In this document: positions 22,501 to 33,600 of the stretch, one piece after another
How positions within the stretch are numbered: the stretch's first letter is position 1
How the letters are laid out: each line of letters begins with the position of its first letter
Source: Rhinopithecus roxellana
Taxonomy: Eukaryota > Chordata > Mammalia > Primates > Cercopithecidae
NCBI RefSeq assembly: GCF_007565055.1
Contig: NC_044557.1
Coordinates: 141,426,493-141,490,492, forward strand
Length of the DNA: 64,000 nucleotides
Direction of reading: 5' to 3'
Made by a program: the position numbers and the translations under genes
The notes under the pieces: generated by a model
What the model was told of the DNA's origin: nothing
Databases searched by the model: none
What the model saw: only the letters and a program-made list of their open reading frames with translations

Positions 22501-23639
22501 GAAACGGATTAGAGAAGAGCAAAAAAAATAAATCAGGAGATCAGTCAGCATCAGACTAGGGGGTAGGTGTAGAAAGGAAGAGAAGACATTTGCAAGGTCT
22601 GTTTTGGAGGTTATCACGTATTCTATTTCATAATTCAAATTTACACATGTGGGAAAAACGCCTTCCAGAAAGATCAAAGCATATAAAGTAGAGATCACTT
22701 ACCAGGTCCTGGAAACGTTTGCCTCAATCTAGTACCAAACTGAATCCTACAAACACTTCAAGCTACTTCCAGGAGCCCTGAAGACTTTTCATCTAATCAA
22801 GCAGTACTGGAACCCAAATTATGCCCAAGCTTCCAGCAAGTTTTCAGAATGGTAAAGAAAGCCAGATAGTGAAGTAGAAACCTAGAAGTTCATTGGGATG
22901 AGTACAGGTAATACTTGGGTGTTCCCCGTTTAACCCAACTGCAAACCAGCTTGTCCTTGGAACTTTTTTTTCCCTCTAAAGGAACCATTCTGGAAGAGTC
23001 ACTCTGCTTAGCATATGCTCTGTTAAAGCTTCAGTTAAACACACATGCACCCCCAGAAAGAAATATGTGCAAAGCATTCCAGATTATGCACGTGCATCTG
23101 TCTTCTTAAACTGCACTCCAGAGACTCAAGCAGAACACAGAGATTGTCATGGATATTACATAGTCTACAGCGAGTGAATGACTTCCATTGTAACAGAAAA
23201 GCAACTGTACATTATACACGCATACAATTCTTTTCCTCTTAAAACTCTACCTACCCACATGGTAAATATTGTTTTAAACCCACAATGGGCCAGATAATCA
23301 AACTTTGCATATACCCCTTGCACACCCAAGACATGAAACCACGAAATCAAAGGAAATTTGTGTATAGTTTCACCAGGTATGCTGGAAGCAAATAATAAAG
23401 ACGGATATGACCAGTAACAACTATATATTTAACTCCGCATGCTCTGTAAGCAATCTTGTTCTCTTTTTCTTTTAGACTGTGAAAATTAATATTGCCCTTA
23501 AAAATATAAAACAAAAGAAGGATGCTTTTAACCTCAAGGAATCATTTATCTTTGACCACTGTTATTCTTTCAGCTTCTTTAGGGTTGTAATTATTTATTA
23601 CAATATATATTTATACAACTACATGACCACTGTTGAAAA
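22501..23639. other. unassigned intronic sequence
   Basis: No gene or named repeat. The 123-codon minus-strand frame at 22327-22698 overlaps the ancient repeat and looks like chance. Confidence 0.5.
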
Positions 23640-23905
23640 TGTTCCTAGTCCTTCTTAAGTCCTTCCATGTTAAGAGGGCTCTTCTAAGAAGGCTTCCCTT
23701 GACCTTGAGGGCAAAGTTGATCCTCTATCCAGTCTCCCTCTCTAGCCACCACACCTTGCACATGTCTCTATCACACACCGACATATTTACAACTGCCTCC
23801 TCTTCCAGACTGTGAGTTCCTGGATGCTCCCGCACTTAATACAGAGCCTGGCACATGAAAGGCTGTAAATGCTTGTGGAATAAAATAAATGAATAAATGA
23901 ATCTG
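23640..23905 (+). repeat. L2 3' end
   Basis: 'gaaggcttcccttgacctt', 'ccagactgtgagttcctgga', 'gcctggcacatgaaaggctg' and the (GAAT)-type tail are the canonical L2 3' end. Confidence 0.9.
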
Positions 23906-25489
23906 ATTCATCCGACCTCTGTAATTTCTTTTTTTTTTTCCACCGGTATTATCCCAAATGTTAATGACCCACCCAATTCAATAACACTTCAGACAATTTT
24001 CCATTTTCCCCCAATTTCTTCCCACTTCCAGATAAATAGAGATTTCTGACTTGGAGTACTGCACTGCTTAGAGGGTATCTATAAATGCCAATTTTAAGAG
24101 TAAGAACACTGCTTGAGACTCAGGTTTACATGTGACTTTGTACCAGGTGTCTTTGTATATAGAACAGAAATGGTCTTGACTCCCCCATATTCATATTCTA
24201 TAACAAAGTGGCATCCACTGCCGTATCACCCTATCATTCTTGCTATCGACATCCACATCAGATATCACTTTTTACAAAGGGCCCCCTTCATTATGGAAGG
24301 AGGAAGAATGCCCTTGGCAAGGGCAGAGTCCATGAGTTAAATTCATCCGTCTGGAATAAATTATTTAGTATCACTTAAACTCTGAAAGCTTTGAGTCACC
24401 TATCCTGTGGTATAGCACTGTCTTCTAAGTTTACAATTTCCTGATTATGAAGCGACAATTTAATTCCCGAGCGCAAAATCAATACAGTTAAAATTTACTG
24501 TCGGAACTGACATTCTCCAGCAAACTAAAAGATTTCTTCTTCCAATGACAAGAGATCATTTTAATCTGCTTTTACAAAAAGGTACTCAGGAACTAGTCCA
24601 AAATCTTGGAATGAATTCTTGCTGGACATAAAGCAAATGACTCCACCCCTCTTAAATGTGCGGGATCCCTGGAGCCACCTGAGCTATGGCCACTGTGACC
24701 TAGCTTTGACCTGTCAGTGGCCTACATTTTGAATGGAAGTTCATCCTGCAAAAACGCAAGGAGCTGTGGTGGTAGTAACAACAGACAGCCAATAGGGTTT
24801 TTAAACATATTCTTTCACTCGTTTAGGGTTTTTATCAGGCAGTAACGTCGATCATCATTTTCGTTCTAAATTAGATTATCAGTACAACTGAGTAGGAAGA
24901 TTTGGTACAGCGGTCAACGATTCCAATGTTAATTTACTGGAGTGATCAGGGGCCATTTGCTTCTGTTGATTAGCAAAAGCTGGTGTTGTTTAAAACACAC
25001 CAGTGCGTGACGAATCCATAAGCTGCATCCTTTTCTCTACCGAACAAAACAGACTGGAAAAGGCAAGAACACACCATCATTCAATCTACTATGAATATTG
25101 ATCATCCGTTCTGTGTAAGGCCCCTTGCAGCTGCTACGCTGAGGATGAGGATGGGGACTGGGAAGGCCGAGTCGGGTGGGCCTGACACCCTAGATTTAAG
25201 AAGCTTCCAACCGCAGGAGCCCATCTGCATTCAGCTCGTTTTTCTTGCACCTGTCACCGAACGGCTTATTTCCCTTTCAACTACTCTGAGGGGCCAACAG
25301 CTAAAAGAGAAAGCCTCGTGCCAGGAGAAAGAAGCGATGATCTACACGCAGTTATTAGCAGACAACTGAGGTTCCCTCCCGTCCACCCCTGTGTCCACTG
25401 TGCACCCCCAAAACAAAGAGATCAGGCCCAGCAGCAGCTAACGCTAGGCCTGGGAGGCAGCAACAGAAGAAACGGGCTCGCAGAGACCC
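23906..25489. other. intron 1 sequence next to the MTMR7 promoter
   Basis: Largely repeat-free. Low repeat density beside a CpG island fits a regulatory flank, but no specific element is assigned. Confidence 0.4.
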
Positions 25490-25642
25490 CGGGATGCTCA
25501 GGCACTGCCTGCTCCTCCCTAGCCCGCGGTCCAGGCTCCGCCGGCGCCCCGCACAGCAGTCGGCCTCCCGCGCGCTCAGCATCCCTCCTCCTCCTCCCCC
25601 GTCTCCTCCCGTGCCTCCTCCGCCCGGGCTGGTGCCACCAAC

Positions 25643-25666
25643 CTTGGGCGTGCGGATGTGCTCCAT
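25643..25666 (-). CDS. MTMR7: MTMR7 coding exon 1 (first 8 codons, partial gene)
   Basis: Read on the minus strand, an ATG at 25666 opens MEHIRTPK and stops at AAG followed by GTTGGT, a usable splice donor at 25642-25641. From family knowledge, MTMR7 begins MEHIRTPKV, while the paralogue MTMR6 begins MEHIRTTKV, so the proline in position 7 favours MTMR7. The protein is a cytosolic and endomembrane myotubularin phosphatase that removes the 3-phosphate from phosphoinositides or inositol phosphates and pairs with MTMR9. This exon lies just before the PH-GRAM domain; that domain, the CX5R phosphatase core and the coiled coil are encoded outside the window. The ATG sits in a CpG island with context GCCATGG, close to an optimal Kozak site. 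Reading on past the donor gives a low-complexity Gly/Arg-rich frame, consistent with intron. The identity rests on eight residues plus gene-start context, so it is strong but not proven. Confidence 0.85.
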
Positions 25667-25935
25667 GGCGGGCCCACGTCTGCAGGGTCCCGGGCGGGCG
25701 CGGCCTCACGCACCTGCGCGCGTCTGCGGCGCGACAGGAGGGGTGCGGGGAGGGGGCTTCGCGCCCGGGCGTGGGCGGGACGCGGGCTTGGCTCCGCCCC
25801 CAGGTGCCTCGCGCGCGGCGTGCGGAGCCTGGGCTCCCGCGCGGCCCTAGAGAGCGCTTCTCTGCGCCTGCGCCCACCTGCGCCGCCGCCGCAACGGGCA
25901 CCTGCCTGGGGTTGCCGGGGCGAGGGCTGGTAGCG
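25667..25935 (-). promoter_or_regulatory. MTMR7: MTMR7 5' UTR and core promoter
   Basis: GC-rich sequence directly upstream of the MTMR7 ATG on the minus strand. It contains GC-box (Sp1-type) cores such as ccgcccc near 25794 and gggcggg near 25691 and 25772, an NRF1-like 'tgcgcctgcgcc' at about 25863, and several E-box-like cacctg cores. No TATA box is placed convincingly, which suits a dispersed CpG-island promoter. The transcription start cannot be fixed from sequence; I expect it between about 25690 and 25880. Confidence 0.7.
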
Positions 25936-25959
25936 CTCTTTTAAGAGGGGCAGTCGGCG

Positions 25960-26243
25960 AAGCACTATAAGGCTACTGTTCCCCAGGACACAAAGAGGGC
26001 CTTGTTTTGGGTGTGGCTTCCTGGAAGAGAGATGGGGAGTACACGCTGCTCCACACCGCCCTTAGGCTTCCTTCCAGGGCGTCCCAGGATAGGTAGGATT
26101 TCAGGGTGGGGCGGAAAAGGCTGCTACAGACACTCTAGACCCAGGACGGTCTCGTGAGCTCGATGTGTGTGTTTCATCCCAGGCGCGGCCGGCATAGCAC
26201 TGAGGGTGCGGGTGGAAATAATAGCAGCAGTGTTAGCACCCTG
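25960..26243 (+). other. candidate first exon of a divergent plus-strand transcript
   Basis: Downstream of the CpG island on the plus strand, CTG at 26241-26243 is followed by GTAAGTG, an almost perfect splice donor. Its position a few hundred bases from the island suits a bidirectional promoter, which is common for CpG-island genes. The start coordinate is a guess and no protein is proposed. Inference only. Confidence 0.3.
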
Positions 26244-26488
26244 GTAAGTGCGCTACTAAGTCAGGCATCTCACATCCACCTGCGACTTCACTGTTGGAGG
26301 CGACACTTTTCCCTTGGCACGGTGTTGGGTGCGCATTTGCCATCTTTAGCTCCAACTGAACTGACAGAGAGAGATACAAAGCATCCATTATGCTGTACTA
26401 TTTCCCTATTCATGATATTAACAGTAGTTGGTGCCATTGTTAGTGTTAGGCCACTTGGTAAAAGCCAAAGAGAAGAACACCCTCCAGT

Positions 26489-26520
26489 TTTTTTTGTTTT
26501 GTTTTGTTTTGTTTGTTTTT
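26489..26520. repeat. (GTTTT)n simple repeat
   Basis: T-rich run with repeated gtttt units directly in front of the candidate acceptor at 26530; it supplies the polypyrimidine tract. Confidence 0.85.
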
Positions 26521-26530
26521 TCTCTTGCAG

Positions 26531-26553
26531 CCCTAAGAGTCCAATGATCCACC
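26531..26553 (+). other. candidate 23-bp microexon, divergent strand
   Basis: A long T-rich tract (26489-26527) ends in ctcttgcag at 26522-26530, a textbook 3' splice site. Only 23 bases later comes GTAAGTA at 26554, a near-perfect donor. This pairs naturally with the donor at 26244. Polypyrimidine tracts of T/G repeats also arise by chance, so transcript evidence would decide. Confidence 0.3.
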
Positions 26554-26625
26554 GTAAGTAAAATTTTGTAGAACTCTCCATAGTTCCGTTCATTTTTTCC
26601 CTCGCTCTTACTCATCTTTCAGGCT

Positions 26626-26630
<5 letters not shown>

Positions 26631-26665
<35 letters not shown>

Positions 26666-26677
26666 TTTTTTTTTTTT
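26631..26677. repeat. (GT)n microsatellite followed by poly-T
   Basis: About 15 GT units (26631-26661) run directly into a T tract of about 16. It lies some 950 bp upstream of the MTMR7 ATG. Likely length-polymorphic. Confidence 0.95.
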
Positions 26678-28229
26678 GACCATAGAGACTCTGCTTACCT
26701 CTTTTTATCCAATGCCTGAACACATTACAGCCTTCCAACAAATAATTAATACAGTGTTGAACCTATTTTAAAAATTCCAGAAGACATCTTTCACATGTCT
26801 TCTACCATTTCGTTCTCCTACTGCTTTGGGAGGCAATTAGAATAAGTACTGTAAACCACCATTTGCATATGTCATGATTGACCCAGGGCATAATTTCTTC
26901 TTTACCGAAGACCAGAAATAGAGTCAAGAGCGCTGTGGTGCCAACTCACACACCGGCCTCAGCCTCCTCATTTATAAAACGAGAAAGTCGCTTGCTTAGA
27001 TGATCTCAAAGTTAGCTGTCATCTCCAAATTCCATTAATACAAAGAATCTTACATAGTTTCGTGGAGGGGAACATTCTAAATAGGCAAGTGATACTGAAA
27101 TTATGTGCTTTCAGGGTTCTACTGGTGAGCTCATTAAAAGTCTACTTGGTAATTTTTGCATGAAAGTGTTTCTGACCTGTGGCTTATTGTACTAGGTTTA
27201 AAAAAAAAACACTAATTGGTAGCTGAAGGGAGGTAAGTCTGAACGATTTAAGTAGCCTAATGTTAAGATAGTAGATCACAAACTGTGTTGATCCCTAACA
27301 ACCACAAAGAATTTTCTGGTACTTACAGTGTCATATAGCCCCCTAAGCTTCACTACTGTTCCAGCACCACCTAGCAGGGCAGAAGAGACTGAAAAAGTAG
27401 CAAGAATTGGAGGGCAGTAAGGTGAGGGAACCGAGAGTATGTTGTTGAAATGTCTGGCTATATTCATCCTTAGTAGAGAGAAAAGGAAAACTAGCCATTC
27501 ATTTACTCAGAAAATATTGCTATGATTTAACTATTGGTCATACTCAAGGTATCATGACAAATGCTGGAAGATAGAGGGGAGTTCCAGGTAAGAAGGACAC
27601 TAAATGCTGTCATTGTGATATGGCCAACACCAAGGAAATAAAAGGTAGATGAACTAAGGTGGTGACAGAGTATGTGGCAGTGCTAAAGGAAGCCTCAAGA
27701 AGAATGATCTACTTACTGCATTTTCCCTGTTACTTCGAGAAAAATCAGTGGATAGACTTAGAATTATGTACTTCTTGAAGTTTGATATTTGATGTGTCTG
27801 GAATGAACCGTAGTTCAGTAGGATGAATATTGCATCTGTGAGTCTGAGTCTTCACAGAGCAGAAATCTCTCCATCTGGCCCCAGGCCAAGAAATAAGGGA
27901 AGGGAAAAAAAAAGCTTTTTCTTCCAACTCTATGTAATTTGCAGATGGAGCCACACTCACATTTACACTAAATCAGCCTATGTCCACAGAGTTGGAAAAT
28001 GGCTGTTTTTTTCTCTACTGTTTGTGACTCTTGGATGGAAAATAAGTGTATTCAACAAAACTATGTTTACCATCAACCAAATGTCAGACAACAGAGTTAA
28101 GATCTAGTTAGCTGCGTGTCCACCAAACTGCTTTTTCCCTTGCCAGGGCACATTGTAGTTGTCCTCATTTTATCATCAGTGTCTGGGATTTTGCCTTGTG
28201 AAACGGTAGATATTACTGTGCACATCAAT
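26678..28229. other. unassigned upstream intergenic sequence
   Basis: Mostly single-copy text upstream of MTMR7. No gene recognised, and short frames show no domain. Confidence 0.5.
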
Positions 28230-29000
28230 ATTTAACTCTCCTATCCTACCTGGGAACACAGGGACTACACTTCTCAACCCCCTAGCTATTAAATGGGGCC
28301 ATGTGACTGGTTCTGGCCAATGGACTGTGGAAGCGGTTTATGTCACTTCTGGGCCAAACCCCTACGAAGCCCCTGTGTGGCCCTTCAGTTCTCTCATCTC
28401 CTTTCTTGATGACATGGAGGTCACATGCTGAGATTAAAGAGAAAAGGCCGGGTGTGGTGGCTCATGCCTGTAACCCTAGCACTTTGGGAGGCCAAGGCGG
28501 ACAGATCACCTGAGCTCGTGAGTTCGAGATCAGCGTGGCCAATGTGGTGAAACCCCATCTCTACTAAAAATACGAAAATTAGCCGAGTGTGGTGCTGAGC
28601 ACCTGTAATACCAGCTGCTCAGGAGACTGAGGCTGGAGAATCGCTTGAACCAGGAGGCAGATGTTGCAGTGAGCCAATATCATGCCACTGTGCTCCAGCC
28701 TGGGTGACAGCACAAGACTCTGTCAGAAAAACAAACAAACAAACAAAAAAAAGCGAAAAAATAAAGAATTTGCTCTTCATGTTTGAAGTAACTGTGGCCC
28801 CAAACTATTCAGTATTCGAATGAAATGAGACAAGAGAGAAACAGCCTATATCTCTATTACCGTTAGCTTACATTATTACAAGAACTACTCTGGAAAACCA
28901 CAGCTGATTCCTTTGTGAGTGAAAAGAACACTTCTATTGTTGTTGTCACATAAAGCCACTGAACTTTAACACTCAATTTAGCCTATACTATGTTGAAGTG
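28230..29000 (+). mobile_element. MLT-like LTR interrupted by an Alu
   Basis: 'gggccatgtgactggttctg' and 'gtcacttctgggccaaac', and later 'cacataaagccactgaact', match a MaLR-type LTR. The Alu at 28446-28756 splits it. Confidence 0.55.
28446..28756 (+). mobile_element. AluS-like
   Basis: ggccgggtgtggtggctcat through an (AAAC)n tail, inserted in the LTR. Confidence 0.9.
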
Positions 29001-29799
29001 GAATGGGAATTTGAGAGTCAAAATAATACACTGTCTCTACCTTTGTGTTTCTGATTTTTTTAAAGAGGGAGTTGATAATGCCTTTAAAGATCTCTAAGGA
29101 CACCTAACCATATGCAAGACCTAAACTACTTGATTGCAAGTTACAAAACGTCTTCTAGGGAATCCTTCTTATGCAACTTTTATCACATAGATAATTCAGT
29201 TGCAAATACTATTGCTAAAAGAATTTTAAAATAAAAACTTGATTTCAACTGGGCACTTTCCCAAAATCCTGTGATCTTCAATGGCCTGAGGAGATTAGAA
29301 TTCTTATCAAAAACACTTTAAGACTTTTTCCAGAATACTTTCTTTTCTCCTGAGGCAACTCAAACTTCTGATTTGGCAGTGAAACCACAATTTGTTTCCT
29401 TCGGGATGGTGTTGCTAATGATTACAAATGCAAAACGATCCTATTCAGCGTAATTAAACCCAAACGGACCATATTAAAAGTGGAGGAGGGAACACGTCCC
29501 TGAACAAACTCAGCCTCATCTGGAGTCACTCTGTATGACAGGGTCAGAGCTGCCTGGCAAAAAGTAAAAGCAGCATCTCTTCCTTCAGGATTTTTATGAA
29601 CTCAATGATGCAATGTATCAGTGTCTCTGTTGGCCTTGCCCTATAACAAAGATGTGGAGGAAAAACACTCAATGGATTGCAGTCAGCTCTGCCCTTTTTC
29701 TAGGAGCCGAAAGGGAAATTCTAAGGCAGCATGAAAAGAGTATTTACTCTGTGAACAGTCAAGGCCTTAAAATAGCCTCCTCCCAAAACTGTGAAGCTG
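29001..29799. other. unassigned intergenic sequence
   Basis: Mostly single-copy; nothing recognised. Confidence 0.5.
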
Positions 29800-31075
29800 C
29801 TGGAATGAAACACAGGGGAAACTCTTCAAAACATTGGTCTGGTCAAAGAATTTTGGGCTAAGAACCCAAAAGCATGGGCAACAAACGCAGAAAGAGACAA
29901 ATGGGATTACATTAAATTTAAAAGTTTCTATACAACAAAGGAAACGACAGAGTAAAGAGGCAACCTACAGAAGGGGAGAAAATATTTGCAAACTACACAT
30001 TTGCCAAGGGGTTAATATCCAGAATATAAAAGGAATTCAAACAACTCAACAGCAGAAAAACCAAATAGTCTGATTTAAAAAATGGGCAAAAAATTTGAAC
30101 AGAGATTTCTCAAAATGAGATCTACAAATGACTAACAGGTCTATGAAAAAATACTTAATATCACTAATCATTAGGAAAATGCAAATCAAAACCACAGTGA
30201 GCTGTCACCTCACCCCAGTTAGAATGACTATGATCAAAAAGACTAACAATAACTAATGCTGGCAAGGATGCAAAGAAATGGGAACCCTTATGCACTGTTG
30301 GCAGGAATGTAAATTAGTACAGCCATTATAGAAAACAGTATACAGCTTCCTCAAAAGATTAAAAATAGAACTACCGTATGATCCAGCAATCTCACTAGTG
30401 AGTATTTATCCAAAGGAAATGAAATCACTATGTTGAAGAGGTATCTGCACTCCCATGTTTATTATAGCACTATTCACAATAGCCAAATATGAAATCAACC
30501 TAGGTATCCATCAATGGATGAATAGATAAAGAAAATGTTGTAGAGATACTTAGTGAAATACCATCCAGCCATAAAGAATGAAACCCTGTCATTTGTGACA
30601 ATATGGACAAACCTTGAGGACACTATAAGTGAAATAAGCAGGGCACAGAAAGACCCATACCCTGTGATCCCACTCATTCGTGGAATCTTGGAAAGCTGAT
30701 CTCATGGATGTCCAGAGTAAAATACTGGCTACCAGAGGCTAGGGAAAGTAGGGGAGAGGTGGGTATGTGAAGAGATTGGTCAGTGAGTACAAAGTTACAG
30801 TTAGATGGAAGGAATAAATTCTGGTGTTTCATTCCATAGTATAGTGACTGTAGTTAACAATATTGTATTGTATATCTGAAAATAACTAGAAAAGAGGTCT
30901 TTGAATGTTCTCACCACAAAGAAATGATCAATGTTTGAGGTGATGGATATGCTAATTACCCTGATATGCTCATTACATCGTGTATACGTGTATCAAAATA
31001 TCACACTGTATCCCATAAATATATGCAATTATATGTTGATTAAATATAAGAATAAAACCTTTTATAATAAAATAT
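29800..31075 (+). mobile_element. L1 (L1PB/L1MA-like) 3' part
   Basis: 'caaatgggattacattaaa', 'atgcaaatcaaaaccacagt' and 'atgctaattaccctgatatg', with tail 'cataaatatatgcaattata', are the ORF2 C-terminus and 3' UTR in plus orientation. 5'-truncated, with stops throughout. Confidence 0.9.
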
Positions 31076-31189
31076 TTTAACATTTAAAAATAATTAAAAT
31101 AGCAATAAAATAGGCTCCTGTATTTTGTTCTACCTCCAGGAAGGCACACCACTCAAGTTCAAGTCTGTGTCTTCAGGACACTTATTTTC

Positions 31190-31482
31190 CTTTACTTTTT
31201 TTTCAGATGAGTCTCACTGTTGTCCAGGCTAGAGTGCAGTGGCACAATGTCAGCTTACTGCAACCTCCGCCTCCCAGGTTCAAGCAATTCTTGCGCCTCA
31301 GCTTCCCAAGTAGCTGGGTTACAGGCACCTGCCACCACGCCTAGCTAATTTTTGTATTTTTTAGTAGAGACAGGTTTACAACATGTTGGCCAGGCTGATC
31401 TCAAACTGCTGACCTTAAGTTATCCACCCACCTCGGCCTCCCAAAGTGCTGGGATTACAGGCATGAGTCACCACACCCACCC
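31190..31482 (-). mobile_element. Alu with 15-bp TSD
   Basis: Minus-strand Alu flanked by 'aggacacttattttc' at 31175-31189 and 31483-31497, a perfect target-site duplication. Confidence 0.95.
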
Positions 31483-31664
31483 AGGACACTTATTTTCTTA
31501 TTCCCTTCCCACTTCTATCCTTTCAATCATCACTTGGATGCAGATAATTCCCATATCAGTATTTCCAGTCCTGGATTCTCTTCCTACATGCCATATTGTA
31601 TTTCCGTCTACCTGCTGAGTACCTCTACTTGGATGTCCCATCAATAACCCTAATGTTACAAACC

Positions 31665-31812
31665 AGATAAAATGAAGAACATGGGTTCTGAAGGCAGAAA
31701 GACCTATATTCAAATCACGACTCTGGCATGTATTAGCCGTGTGACCTGAACCAAGTTATTTAACCACTCTCAGTTTTAGGCTTCTTGCCTATAAGATGGA
31801 ATAATGATAATG
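31665..31812 (+). repeat. MIR
   Basis: 'acatgggttctgaaggcaga' and 'agccgtgtgacctgaaccaa', followed by taagatggaataatgataat, follow the MIR consensus. Confidence 0.8.
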
Positions 31813-32303
31813 CTATGTTTGTGTCTCCCCAAAATGCACATGTTGAAATCCTAACAACCAAGGGGATGGTATCAGGAGATGGGACGTTTGGGAAGTGGAA
31901 CCTTCAGGAGGGATGGGGACAAGAGAAATACTGTGGTCTGAATGTTTGTGTTTCCCCAAAATGCAAATGTTAAAATGTTAAGTGCCAAGGTGATGATATT
32001 AAGAGATGAGATCTTTGGGAGGTGGGGTCTTTGAGATTCACTAAACTGCCCTCATGAATGAGATTAGTGCCCTTTTAAAAAGTGGCCTGAGAAAAACCTC
32101 TTACATATTCCACCATGTGAAGCTACAGTGAAAAGACCGCCATCTATGAATCCAGAAGCAGGCTCTCATCAGACACTGAATTAGCCAGCACCTTGATTTT
32201 GGACTTCCCAGCCTCCAGAACCATGAGAAATAAATTCCTATTCTTTATAAGCCATTCTGTGTGTGGTATTTTGTTACAGCAGCCTGAATGGACTAAGATA
32301 ATA
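31812..32303 (+). mobile_element. MLT1-type LTR with duplicated 5' part
   Basis: 'cttggacttcccagcctcca' (present as ttggacttcccagcctcc), followed by 'gagaaataaattcctattc' and a tggactaag end, gives the MLT1 pattern. Its 5' portion occurs twice: 31812-31910 and 31930-32045 (cccca.aatgca.atgtt... ggtgatg.tat.a). Confidence 0.8.
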
Positions 32304-32514
32304 TCTGTAATGATAATATCTGTAAAAATAATAATAAACTGTTCCTCAGGTTGAGTAGTTGGCTTATATATGGGTATTCATCATAGTATTTCCTATATTT
32401 TTATACATGCCTTAGGTAGGTCAAAATGAAAATATTAGCCAAAATGAGGGATCATTATACTTCCTTACTAAGGGTGGACCTGTCAATTTACTGAAATTGA
32501 GCATATGACATATT

Positions 32515-32640
32515 ACATGACAAATATTTATTGAGTGTTCATCTTATGCTAAGCACTGGGGACAAAAGTATGAACAAAACAATTACAGTTGCTGCCCTCA
32601 AGGTGTTTCAGTGTAATAATGTCAGCCTTATTATCATCTC
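32515..32640 (+). repeat. ancient repeat fragment
   Basis: 'caaatatttattgagtgttc' and 'agcactggggacaaaagta' are of the same type as at 3271. Confidence 0.5.
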
Positions 32641-33600
32641 CTGCCTATTACCAACTCCTCCTCTTGATTTCATTATTTCTTTTATTGATCTCAATTACTC
32701 AAGCTCAAAGCCTCAGAGTTGTTTTGGCTCATCTCTCCTACTGGCCCCCGTATCAGGACAGATGTAGTCTCCTCTTCTACAGCATTTCTCTATCCCATTC
32801 TTCTCTTCCTTTTTCACTGTCATGACTCTAGTTCAGATCCTCTCGTTCAGCTCTAGTTCAGACTCTAGGTCATAACCAATTGCTTCTTCCTGGCTGAAAT
32901 ACTAGCCTCTGCTGCCAGATTAATCTTCATGAAAAGCCACCCTAACCATATCACTCTTCAGCTTAAAAACCTTCAAGTGGTTTATAATTGCCTTGTGAAT
33001 CATCTCCTTATTCTGTCATTTAAGGCTCAGGCTACTGTCTTTTACAAACTCAGCCAAGTAAGTCACTGGCATTTAGTAGGTGCTCAATACATTTTTTATT
33101 TTTATTTATTTTTTTGGCGGGGGATGGCATCTCACTCTGTCGCCCAGGCTGGAGTGCCGTGGTGTGATCTCGGCTCACTGCAAGCTCCACCTCCTGAGTT
33201 CACACCATTCTCCTGCCTCAGCCTCCCGAGTAGCTGGGACTACAGGTGCCCGGCACCATACCTGGCTAAATTTTTTTTTTTTTTTTTTTTTTTTTTTGTA
33301 TTTTTAGGAGACACAGGGTTTCACCGTGTTAGCCAGGATGGTCTCGATCTCCTGATCTCGTGATCTGCCCACCAAAGTGCTGGGATTACGGGCATGAGCC
33401 ACAGAACCCAGCCTCCATACATATTTTTAAATGTATCAATTACTCAACCAATCCCTTTCTATAACCTGCGCTTGCAAATTATTTCTATGTCTTCGCTCAT
33501 GCTGTTCCACCTCTATCAAATTCTTTGAGGTTCACATCAAAATTTATTTGAACATTCCCACCAGATGCGGTTCTTCCAAAGTATCTCTTGTCCGTTCATT
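32641..33600 (+). repeat. L2 split by an Alu
   Basis: 'gattaatcttcatgaaaagc', 'aaccttcaagtggtttataa' and, after the Alu, 'tcgctcatgctgttccacct' follow L2 order. The Alu occupies 33095-33413. Confidence 0.7.
33095..33413 (-). mobile_element. AluY-like with expanded central T run
   Basis: Minus-strand Alu. The central linker is a pure run of 27 T at 33271-33297. The flanks share atacat. Confidence 0.9.

Larger units (their letters stand above)
1..25642 (-). other. MTMR7: MTMR7 intron 1, 5' (promoter-proximal) part
   Basis: Everything on the 3' side (minus strand) of the exon 1 donor at 25642 should be intron 1 until exon 2 is reached. I looked on the minus strand for a continuation encoding the start of the PH-GRAM domain behind a splice acceptor and did not find one, so exon 2 probably lies before position 1. 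The intron is packed with L1, MaLR LTR, L2 and Alu copies described separately. Confidence 0.75.
25490..25935. promoter_or_regulatory. CpG island over MTMR7 exon 1
   Basis: This is the only stretch of the window with dense CpG dinucleotides and very high GC; sequence on both sides is AT-rich and CpG-poor. It covers the MTMR7 start codon, its donor site and the upstream promoter. A CCT-rich tract (about 25583-25625) lies on the intron side. Several long open frames on both strands here are by-products of high GC with few stop codons. Confidence 0.9.

Noticed and set aside
1..25640. MTMR7 exon 2 within the window
   Set aside because: I looked for a minus-strand acceptor followed by sequence encoding the start of the PH-GRAM domain and did not find it. 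A translated search with the MTMR7 protein would settle this.
25318..25965. Several long overlapping open frames (up to 208 codons) on both strands of the CpG island
   Set aside because: High GC lowers stop codon frequency. The frames are rich in Arg, Pro, Gly and Ala, overlap in all phases and show no domain. Only the first eight codons of one minus-strand frame match a known protein.
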